Shown piece by piece: positions 16,043 to 21,136 of a stretch of DNA of 21,136 bases. The stretch is from Enterobacteriaceae bacterium UBA2655 (GTDB lineage: Bacteria; Pseudomonadota; Gammaproteobacteria; Enterobacterales; Enterobacteriaceae), in the NCBI GenBank assembly GCA_002359495.1, contig DENB01000089.1:1-21136 (forward strand). The letters are read 5' to 3'. Numbering within the stretch: position 1 is the first letter of the stretch; every line of letters starts with the position of its first letter. Made by a program: the position numbers and the translations under genes. Under the pieces are notes generated by a model. The model saw nothing but the letters and a program-made list of their open reading frames with translations, had not been told where the DNA came from and did no database searches.

Positions 16043-16544
16043 ACTAAGCCCGGCGCCGCTGGCGGAAGCCATCACGGCGCAGCACACTTTTCGTAACGCC
16101 ATGGCGCAGCTCGCCGCCGCCGTTCACGTTGTCACGACCGACGGCCGCGGCGGCAAAGCGGGCTTCGCCGCCTCAGCGGTATGCAGCGTAACCGATTCCC
16201 CGCCTACGCTGCTGGTGTGCCTGAACCGCGGTTCTTCCGCCTGGCAGGCGACGACCGAAAATGCGCGCGTCTGCATCAATACGCTGAGCGCCGGACAGCA
16301 GGCGGTTTCCGCCCTATTTGGCGGGAAAACCGCCATGACGGAACGGTTTGCCGGCGTGGAATGGCTGGAGCGCGCAGGCAAAGCCCCGGCGCTGGCAGGC
16401 GCGGCGATGTCGATAGATTGCCGCATCGTCAACGCCACGACCGTAGGAAGTCATGATGTGCTTTTTTGCGAGGTCGACGAAATTATCGATAACCAGGCGG
16501 GCAGCAGTTTGCTCTATTTCAACCGGCAATATCATTCGCTGTAA
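16032..16544 (+). CDS. Flavin reductase (RutF/HpaC/NtaB family)
   Basis: 170 residues with the flavin-reductase-like split-barrel fold: FRNAMAQLAAAVHVVTTDGRGGKAGFAASAVCSVTDSPPTLLVCLNR across residues 20-67 is the FMN-binding family core, and SHDVLFCEVDEI near 145-156 is the conserved second strand pair. Family knowledge: it reduces FMN with NAD(P)H and hands free FMNH2 to a partner monooxygenase. The obvious partner is the NtaA-like enzyme encoded at 12168-13499. The start overlaps the end of the aldolase gene by 11 nt, and GAGGAG (within 16019-16024) lies just before the ATG. The 160 bp after it contain a palindrome, so the last two genes may have their own control. Confidence 0.92.
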   Translation: MPTELSPAPLAEAITAQHTFRNAMAQLAAAVHVVTTDGRGGKAGFAASAVCSVTDSPPTLLVCLNRGSSAWQATTENARVCINTLSAGQQAVSALFGGKTAMTERFAGVEWLERAGKAPALAGAAMSIDCRIVNATTVGSHDVLFCEVDEIIDNQAGSSLLYFNRQYHSL

Positions 16545-16622
16545 CTATGCGGAAAAGCGAAGGGGTGAAACAGACCGCCCCTAAGCTAAATCATTAAACA
16601 ATCAGCAGTTAACCTTAACTTC

Positions 16623-16638
16623 ATCTTATTAATAAGAT
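16623..16638. promoter_or_regulatory. Perfect 16-bp palindrome in front of the last two operon genes
   Basis: ATCTTATTAATAAGAT is self-complementary over all 16 bases and lies in the 162-bp gap between the flavin reductase and FAD monooxygenase genes. A TTGACG that could act as -35 begins at 16641, 3 nt later, but the downstream -10 is poor. It may be a regulator site or an internal promoter element; no regulator is assigned. Confidence 0.45.
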
Positions 16639-16706
16639 CGTTGACGTTATTCTGCGGCTCATTTTCAGGCAGCGCCGCTGCTCTCTTTATCTTCGCGGGT
16701 AAAAAT

Positions 16707-17993
16707 ATGACAGACGCAATAACCGATATTGATACGCTGGTGGTCGGCGCCGGACAGGCTGGCATCGCAATGAGCGAACATCTTAGCGCACTGAATATTC
16801 CCCATCTGGTAGTAGAAAAAAACCGGATCGCCGAAGCCTGGCGAAGCGGACGCTGGGACTCGCTGGTCGCCAATGGCCCGGCCTGGCATGATCGTTTTCC
16901 GGGGATGCGCTTCGACGCCGATCCCGACAGTTTTATCCCTAAGGAGGGCGTTGCCGACTATTTTGCGCGTTACGCCGAAAAATTTAATGCGCCGGTGCGT
17001 ACCGGCGTGACGGTTCAGCGCGTGACGCGCAATGCGGGACGTGCAGGATTTACTGTCGAAACCAGCGCCGGCGCTTTTCAGGCGCAGCGCGTCGTGGCGG
17101 CCTCCGGGCCTTTTCACCGCCCCCTGATCCCGGCTATCGCGCCAACGTCGGACGTCATTCATCAATTGCATTCCGCAGACTATAAAAATCCGCAGCAGCT
17201 GCCGGAGGGCGCGGTTCTGGTAGTAGGCGCGGGATCTTCAGGCGTGCAAATCGCCGATGAACTGCAACGCGCCGGGCGGCAGGTCTGGCTGTCGGTGGGT
17301 CCGCACGATCGTCCGCCGCGCGCCTATCGCGGACGCGATTATTGCTGGTGGCTGGGAGTGTTAGGGTTATGGGACGCGGCGACCAAAGAGCCGCATAAAG
17401 AGCATGTCACCATCGCCGTCAGCGGCGCGCGAGGCGGCGAAACCATCGATTTTCGCCGCCTCGCCCATCAGGGCATTCGCTTAACCGGCGTGACCCGCCA
17501 GTTTAAAGACGGCAACGTGCAGTTTGCCGACGATCTTCAGGAGAATATCCGTCTCGGCGATGAAAATTATCTCTCCGTGCTGGCGGCGGCGGATGAATGG
17601 ATTGCGAATAACGGGGCGGATTTGCCTGAAGAGCCGGAAGCGAGACGATTTGCAGCCGATCCGGAATGCTTGCTGAACCCCGTACGGGAGTTGAATCTGG
17701 CGGACGAAGGTATTCATACCATTATTTGGGCCACCGGCTATGCCACGGATTACAGCTGGCTGGGGGTGAACTGTTTTGATGAGCAACAAAGGCCGGTTCA
17801 TCACCGCGGCGTGGCCAAAGAGCCGGGGATCTATTTTCTCGGCCTGCCGTGGCTTTCGCGTCGCGGCTCGACCTTTATCTGGGGCGTCTGGCACGATGCG
17901 AAATATATCGCCGATCAGATCGCGATACAGCGTAATTATGCTGCCTATAAGACGAATGACGGGATCCCGCTGAATGCTCACCAACTGGGATGA
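16707..17993 (+). CDS. CzcO-like FAD-dependent monooxygenase (flavin-containing monooxygenase family)
   Basis: 428 residues from ATG 16707; the longer frame to TTG 16641 would add residues unlike the family. The FAD-binding GAGQAG is at 14-19 right after the start, as expected, and the NADPH-binding GAGSSG is at 174-179. Between them come VVEKNRIAEAWRSGRWDSL and the SGPFHRPLIP segment, and near the end ATGYATDYSWL, the family FAD-dependent C-terminal motif. Relatives hydroxylate N- or S-containing or carbonyl compounds, or are annotated CzcO without proven metal function. In this operon it offers a second oxygenation step besides the NtaA-like enzyme. The coding end overlaps the next gene by 20 nt, implying coupled translation. 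Substrate unknown. Confidence 0.9.
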   Translation: MTDAITDIDTLVVGAGQAGIAMSEHLSALNIPHLVVEKNRIAEAWRSGRWDSLVANGPAWHDRFPGMRFDADPDSFIPKEGVADYFARYAEKFNAPVRTGVTVQRVTRNAGRAGFTVETSAGAFQAQRVVAASGPFHRPLIPAIAPTSDVIHQLHSADYKNPQQLPEGAVLVVGAGSSGVQIADELQRAGRQVWLSVGPHDRPPRAYRGRDYCWWLGVLGLWDAATKEPHKEHVTIAVSGARGGETIDFRRLAHQGIRLTGVTRQFKDGNVQFADDLQENIRLGDENYLSVLAAADEWIANNGADLPEEPEARRFAADPECLLNPVRELNLADEGIHTIIWATGYATDYSWLGVNCFDEQQRPVHHRGVAKEPGIYFLGLPWLSRRGSTFIWGVWHDAKYIADQIAIQRNYAAYKTNDGIPLNAHQLG

Positions 17994-19110
17994 ATTAAAG
18001 CGAAAAGCGCAACGGACGTTGCCTGCTTTCGCCTTCAGTTATATCGCCGGCGGGGCGGATGATGAAAAGACGCTGGCGCATAATATGGCGGTGTTTGACC
18101 GCTGGCAGTTTGCGCCCGCCGTGCTGAAAGACGCCAGCCAGCGGGATCTCACGACCCGGCTGGGCCGCTCTTGTTTCAGGGCGCCGCTGCTGATCGCGCC
18201 GACGGGTTACAACGGCATGTTGCGTCATCAGGCTGATTTAATGCTGGCGCGCGCGGCGGTCGCACAGGGAATCGGCCATATTCAAAGCACCGTCTCCACC
18301 TCATCCATCGAGCAAGTGGCGGCCGCGTCGGACGGGCCGCGCTGGTTCCAGCTCTATGTGCTGAAAGATCGCGACGTCACGCGGGATTTAATCGACAGAG
18401 CCGGCAAAGCGGGATGCGAAGCGCTGGTCGTCTCGGTGGACGCCGTGCATTTCGGCAACCGCGAGCGGGATAAGCGCCATTATCGTCAGCCGATGAAACT
18501 CTCTTTTAAAGCGATGCTCGACATCGCCTGCCATCCGGGCTGGCTACGGCGCACCCTGATCCCGCACGGCATGCCGGGGTTCGGTAATCTGACGCCTTAC
18601 CTGCCGAAGCAGTTTCAAAAAGGCATGGGCGCCGCCGCCTATTTCGCCAGCCAGATGGATCAGACGCTCAGCTGGCAAACCCTGGCCTGGATACGCGAGC
18701 TGTGGCAGGGACCGCTTTATATTAAAGGGGTGATGACGCCAGAAGATGCGCTGAGGGCAAAACAGCTTGGCACCGATGGCGTCGTGCTGTCGAATCATGG
18801 CGGCAGACAGCTAGATGGCAACGCCAGCCCGATGCTGATGCTGGCGGCGACGCGTCAGGCGGTAGGAAACGACTTTACCCTACTGATCGACAGCGGGTTC
18901 CGACGCGGGACGGATGTGGTAAAGGCGCTGGCTTTAGGCGCCGATGCGGTGCTGCTGGGTCGGCCGCTGCTCTGCGCGGTGGCGGCTGGCGGAGAACGCC
19001 TGGTTGCGCTGACCCTCGCCAATATGATTCAGGAAGTGGACAGAACCCTGGCGCAGCTGGGTTGCCGGTCGATAGCGGAACTTCATCCTGAGATGGTTTT
19101 TAAAACCTGA
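17974..19110 (+). CDS. FMN-dependent alpha-hydroxyacid oxidase/dehydrogenase (LldD / glycolate oxidase family)
   Basis: 378 residues with the complete active-site set of the family: Tyr23 in FSYIAGGADDE, the QLYV motif at 126-129, Asp156 in SVDAVHFGNRERDKR, Lys251 (YIKGVM), the catalytic base His275 and Arg278 in SNHGGRQLD, and the FMN-phosphate motif DSGFRRGTDV at 306-315. The enzyme oxidises an L-2-hydroxy acid (lactate, glycolate, mandelate or similar) to the 2-oxoacid. No membrane anchor like that of LldD is obvious, although residues 170-215 form the variable loop that binds membranes in that subfamily. Its ATG overlaps the monooxygenase gene by 20 nt. It is the last gene of the operon and suggests that a 2-hydroxyacid is formed during catabolism. 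Confidence 0.92.
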   Translation: MLTNWDELKRKAQRTLPAFAFSYIAGGADDEKTLAHNMAVFDRWQFAPAVLKDASQRDLTTRLGRSCFRAPLLIAPTGYNGMLRHQADLMLARAAVAQGIGHIQSTVSTSSIEQVAAASDGPRWFQLYVLKDRDVTRDLIDRAGKAGCEALVVSVDAVHFGNRERDKRHYRQPMKLSFKAMLDIACHPGWLRRTLIPHGMPGFGNLTPYLPKQFQKGMGAAAYFASQMDQTLSWQTLAWIRELWQGPLYIKGVMTPEDALRAKQLGTDGVVLSNHGGRQLDGNASPMLMLAATRQAVGNDFTLLIDSGFRRGTDVVKALALGADAVLLGRPLLCAVAAGGERLVALTLANMIQEVDRTLAQLGCRSIAELHPEMVFKT

Positions 19111-19230
19111 TTTGCCATCATTTTTCCTGCTGATAGCGCTTTTCGCCTTATAAGCAATAAACCTGACAGCCAGCCCTGACAGAGCTGGCCCAGATAAATA
19201 AAAGGATATTTATTTCTCGATAGTGAAGTA
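19111..19230. other. Convergent intergenic gap
   Basis: A 120-bp gap between the end of the catabolic operon and a minus-strand gene. GCCAGC and GCTGGC (about 19170-19190) form a 6-bp hairpin with a 9-nt loop, but no T-run follows it on either strand, so a terminator is not firmly supported. Confidence 0.3.
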
Positions 19231-19557
19231 TTAATGCAGCATTTGGATCTGCTTCTGAATCGTCTGCAGCTGTTTGTTCAACGTCTGGCGGGTTCTCGCA
19301 TCTGTTGTGCCGCCGATTTCAACTCTAAGCCGATCAGCCTGTGACTGAAGCTCCACTCTTTTTAAATTTTGGGATTGGTTGGTTTTCGCCTGAGTTACGA
19401 TTGATCTTCCAACTGTTTCGCTTTTATTTATAAGCGCCCTGGCAAGCCTCTCAGAAATTTTGTTCGCTGCGTGAACGTTGTTCATCATAAACAGTGACGC
19501 GAACACAACCAGGCATGTTTTAACTATCATTTTCTTCAGCGATACTCTCTCGTCCAT
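19231..19557 (-). CDS. Small exported helical protein of unknown function
   Basis: 108 residues; I do not recognise the family. The N-terminus is a Sec signal peptide (KKMIVKTCLVVFASLFMMNNVHA, cleavage after about residue 31, VHA-A). The mature part is short, charged and helical, and its last 40 residues look like a coiled coil (LQSQADRLRVEI, then TLNKQLQTIQKQIQMLH). GAGGAG lies 3 nt before the ATG at 19557, close but usable; an internal ATG (Met10) would still leave the signal peptide. It follows a truncated upstream gene on the same strand by 18 nt, so it was probably the downstream member of an operon that has been cut. Base composition is more AT-rich than in the catabolic genes. Confidence 0.55.
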   Translation of the reverse strand: MDERVSLKKMIVKTCLVVFASLFMMNNVHAANKISERLARALINKSETVGRSIVTQAKTNQSQNLKRVELQSQADRLRVEIGGTTDARTRQTLNKQLQTIQKQIQMLH

Positions 19558-19575
19558 GATCTCCTCAGCATAATT

Positions 19576-19669
19576 TCATAGCGCATAGGTGCTGTACTGC
19601 ACGGTAAATTTCACCGCCAGAATAATGATTTCCATACACAGGCCAATGATGGCGATCAAAGTCAGCTAA
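19576..19669 (-). pseudogene. C-terminal remnant of a truncated membrane-protein gene
   Basis: Reading on the minus strand, the last 29 codons before the TGA at 19576-19578 encode LTLIAIIGLCMEIIILAVKF followed by TVQYSTYAL, a single membrane helix with a short tail. A TAG at 19667-19669 precedes it in frame, directly beside the left 60-bp repeat. The rest of the gene is missing, so it appears to have been cut off at that junction. The stop is 18 nt before the start of the exported 108-residue protein. Family not recognised. Confidence 0.45.
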
Positions 19670-19670
19670 A

Positions 19671-19730
19671 AAACAACGACCGTATAGCCACACAGTTGTA
19701 ATTCTGAATGATCCAGATTGTTAATAGCCT
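19671..19730 (+). repeat. 60-bp direct repeat, left copy
   Basis: Matches 21027-21086 in direct orientation at 54 of 60 positions without gaps; the blocks CGTATAGCCACACAG and ATCCAGATTGTTAATAGCCT are identical. The two copies start 1,356 bp apart and enclose the decayed oxidoreductase start and the two-gene toxin cassette. The left copy begins exactly where the minus-strand remnant ends. Confidence 0.9.
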
Positions 19731-19820
19731 TTTTGCAATGCTCAGAATGTTTTTTAAATTCATTCATCAGGGTCAACGTGAAGCGTTCGATTTAGTGATA
19801 ACAGCGGAACAGGAGAGAGG

Positions 19821-19958
19821 ATGAGAATAGGCATTGTGGGATAGGGTACGGGCGGCAGACATTTTCACGCGCCTTTTATCTGTGCGGCCAAAGGGCTGAA
19901 GCTGGCCGGGATCGTGGCTCGCGCGCCGCATGCGCAGCTAAGTTTATTTAGCTTATAG
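19821..19958 (+). pseudogene. Decayed 5' fragment of a Gfo/Idh/MocA-family NAD-dependent oxidoreductase
   Basis: ATG at 19821, with AGGAGAGAGG upstream, starts MRIGIVG, then TAG at 19842-19844, then GTGGRHFHAPF and about 18 more residues (AAKGLKLAGIVARAP). This is the typical Rossmann N-terminus of Gfo/Idh/MocA oxidoreductases, which read VGYGTGG at this place; TAC (Tyr) to TAG is one base change. The similarity stops near 19937, and the frame closes at TAG 19956-19958. About 300 residues of the normal protein are absent. So this is the leftover front end of a gene, killed by a nonsense codon and truncated where the next cassette begins. Confidence 0.8.
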
Positions 19959-20016
19959 TTAAATTCAGTAGTAAAATGCTACGCCTCGTCGAGAAATGAC
20001 GATTATGGAGTCTATC

Positions 20017-20544
20017 GTGAAATTCAAAATTCAGCATTTACAGGCAGCAGTGGCGCTGGTACTTACCAGTTTCCAGCCGCAACCAAAAGCGGTTGCGTGT
20101 CAGCCTGAAATTGTAGAGCGGGTTTATGAGATGGGCGCCAGAATTAACAAAACTGATATCAAAGATCTCACCGCTGCGCTTAATACACTGGCGGAGGAAC
20201 TGCGCGACAGCCGCGCCGAACTTTCCCATTATGCTGACAACGATTTTGAGGGCGCGGTCAGAACGGCTAAAGAAATCCAGAGCCAGACTGTCCATGTCGC
20301 CGGCATTGCTGAATCTTTTGTTCTGATGCTGCCTGAAAAAGATGTCATCGTCTCTTACGACAAAAACTCCGTTGAGTTTGGTTTCGTTAAGGCCATTAAA
20401 ATGGTCAGCATAGCGACCAGAAACTACCTCAGCCTTATTGACCAGCTTACCCGGCCAACCGATGCGCGCGATTCAGGCGTCAATCTTTTAGCCATGAACC
20501 ATCTGCTGGACACGGGTAACAAGGCCGCTGTTAAATGGCGTTAA
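20017..20544 (+). CDS. Unrecognised protein, probable partner of the YafO-family toxin
   Basis: About 175 residues from GTG 20017, chosen because GGAG (20007-20010) sits 6 nt upstream; the frame also contains ATGs at 19996 and 20005, which lack good ribosome sites and would give up to 182 residues. I recognise no family. It is predicted mostly helical, with charged amphipathic stretches (IKDLTAALNTLAEELRDSRAEL) and a more mixed C-terminal half. It shows none of the features of the Phd/YefM-like antitoxin YafN (about 97 residues) that normally pairs with YafO, and no clear DNA-binding helix-turn-helix. Its last 10 nt overlap the toxin gene, the order and coupling expected of an antitoxin. Role as antitoxin or toxin modifier is inference from context. 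Confidence 0.7.
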   Translation: MKFKIQHLQAAVALVLTSFQPQPKAVACQPEIVERVYEMGARINKTDIKDLTAALNTLAEELRDSRAELSHYADNDFEGAVRTAKEIQSQTVHVAGIAESFVLMLPEKDVIVSYDKNSVEFGFVKAIKMVSIATRNYLSLIDQLTRPTDARDSGVNLLAMNHLLDTGNKAAVKWR

Positions 20545-20951
20545 CGGCTGAATACAGTCACGTTACGTGGAGTGAGTTTTTTCAGCCCACATTTGCCGTT
20601 TACCCGGACCTCGCAAATCAACTCAAAGCCGAGTTCATCATTTACAAATCAACTGGCGCGCCTTCAAATTTGCTTGGTCGTGATGCGCCTTTTGACTTCC
20701 CACCGTTCGCGGTTGATGCGAATGTTCAACATATTCACGTTAATCTGCACTTTCAGTTGACCTGGAACGCCAGGCAAGAAAACTACAACCGAACCTCCGA
20801 CCACTATCTCGTTTACACTGAGCATATGTGGGAGAGCGGCCGCTTTCTGTTGATGGGCCTGATTACACCAGCCCATGAACGTATGCCTGCCCGAGATACC
20901 CGGTTGCTCAAATATTTTTCTGACGTCGCAGAAAACTTTCACGCCTCTTAA
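20535..20951 (+). CDS. YafO-family toxin (ribosome-dependent mRNA interferase)
   Basis: 138 residues, E. coli YafO being 132. The family pattern is visible across the protein: FIIYKSTG (near 34-41), LLGRDAPFD (46-54), HIHVNLHF (near 67-74), NRTSDHYLVY (near 85-94), LLMGLITPAHE (near 105-115) and the C-terminal ARDTRLLKYFSDVAENF, aligning with YafO segments FISYKRDG, FGRDALYD, AHIHLAN, FSRTNDEAHLVY and LLIAILKPEPH. Family knowledge: YafO binds the ribosome and cleaves translated mRNA, stopping growth. The ATG lies inside the end of the preceding gene (10-nt overlap) with only a distant AAGG, so its translation probably depends on upstream translation. The gene is more AT-rich than the catabolic genes. 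No YafN-like gene is nearby. Confidence 0.78.
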   Translation: MALTAEYSHVTWSEFFQPTFAVYPDLANQLKAEFIIYKSTGAPSNLLGRDAPFDFPPFAVDANVQHIHVNLHFQLTWNARQENYNRTSDHYLVYTEHMWESGRFLLMGLITPAHERMPARDTRLLKYFSDVAENFHAS

Positions 20952-21026
20952 ATCAACAAAAATAGATTAACGGATTAAAAAATTCGTTACTGCTCCGCTC
21001 AAAACCTTCATGAAAGCGACTTTATA
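20952..21026. other. AT-rich tail after the toxin gene
   Basis: 75 bp without a gene. AACGGATT (20969-20976) and AATTCGTT (20981-20988) can pair with one G-U across AAAA, but no T-run follows, so termination is uncertain. Confidence 0.25.
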
Positions 21027-21086
21027 AAACAACCGCCGTATAGCCACACAGCTGTAATTTTAAGTGATCCAGATTGTTAATAGCCT
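21027..21086 (+). repeat. 60-bp direct repeat, right copy
   Basis: Direct partner of 19671-19730 (54 of 60 identical). A T-run follows both copies; after this one the sequence passes at once into the IS200/IS605-type end. Confidence 0.9.
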
Positions 21087-21091
21087 CTTTT

Positions 21092-21136
21092 TGACATCCT
21101 CCCCGCCCTAAAGGTCGGGGATTTCTACAGCTAGAC
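21092..21136 (-). mobile_element. End of an IS200/IS605-family element (tnpB side), continuing outside the window
   Basis: TGACATCCTCCCCGCCCTAA followed by AGGTCGGGGATTTCTACAGC is the hallmark terminal sequence of IS605/IS1341-type elements. The subterminal hairpin has arms CCCCG (21101-21105) and CGGGG (21116-21120). Read on the minus strand it is the segment that normally follows the tnpB stop codon, so tnpB, if present, would lie beyond the right edge and be transcribed leftward. Such elements move as single strands by a Y1 transposase and make no target duplication. Only about 45 bp are visible, so neither the exact outer boundary nor the completeness of the element is known. Confidence 0.75.

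Noticed and set aside
16641..16706. TTG-initiated extension of the CzcO-like monooxygenase
   Set aside because: The extra 22 residues would precede the FAD motif, which normally lies right at the N-terminus; ATG 16707 fits the family.
20017..20544. Secretion signal in the toxin partner (AAVALVLTSF near the N-terminus)
   Set aside because: The hydrophobic stretch is short and followed by no clear cleavage site; a cytoplasmic partner of a ribosome-targeting toxin is more likely, though a signal cannot be fully excluded.
19671..21086. CRISPR array or integron attC sites to explain the 60-bp repeat
   Set aside because: There are only two copies 1.3 kb apart, no regular spacers, no cas or integrase gene in the window, and the unit does not show the paired inverted cores of attC.

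Overview
The window looks like chromosomal accessory DNA of an enterobacterial gammaproteobacterium (Enterobacterales). The evidence is a paoABC operon whose PaoA and PaoB closely resemble the E. coli proteins, GC-rich genes with clear Shine-Dalgarno sites, a YafO-family toxin, and an IS200/IS605-type end at the right edge. Genus cannot be assigned from sequence alone; Pantoea/Mixta/Kosakonia-like bacteria would fit. No rRNA, tRNA or CRISPR array was seen.

Left part (1-6119). A 5'-broken FAD-linked oxidase gene (plus strand) converges on a ZigA-type zinc metallochaperone GTPase (minus strand) whose promoter holds a perfect 16-bp Zur-like palindrome. Next come paoC, paoB and paoA, transcribed right to left. 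They encode a periplasmic Mo/Fe-S/FAD aldehyde oxidoreductase and end at a strong intrinsic terminator; the usual fourth gene, paoD, is not there.

Regulatory middle (6120-9917). A TetR repressor gene and an HPP-family membrane protein gene diverge around two tandem palindromic operators. A LysR regulator follows, preceded by a 16-codon leader ORF that overlaps its start. Then comes a GhrA-like D-2-hydroxyacid dehydrogenase, followed by a 421-bp AT-rich gap.

Catabolic operon (9918-19110). Eight closely packed plus-strand genes: a PotA-like ABC ATPase, a Tat-exported PotD-like binding protein, an NtaA/SnaA/DszA-family FMN monooxygenase, a permease with two transport domains fused in one chain, a class II aldolase/adducin-fold enzyme, a flavin reductase, a CzcO-like FAD monooxygenase and an FMN-dependent alpha-hydroxyacid oxidase. 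Together they look like a self-contained import and two-component-monooxygenase pathway for an unidentified charged or amine-containing organic compound. This assignment is inference; the substrate cannot be read from the sequence.

Right end (19111-21136). This is a scrambled accessory island: a small exported protein preceded by the last 29 codons of a truncated membrane gene, a 60-bp repeat, a decayed Gfo/Idh/MocA oxidoreductase start with a TAG at codon 8, then two overlapping genes, an unrecognised ~175-aa protein and a YafO-family toxin. A second copy of the 60-bp repeat follows, abutting the hairpin end of an IS200/IS605-family element. The overlapping pair, with no YafN-like antitoxin visible, is the best candidate here for an undescribed system.
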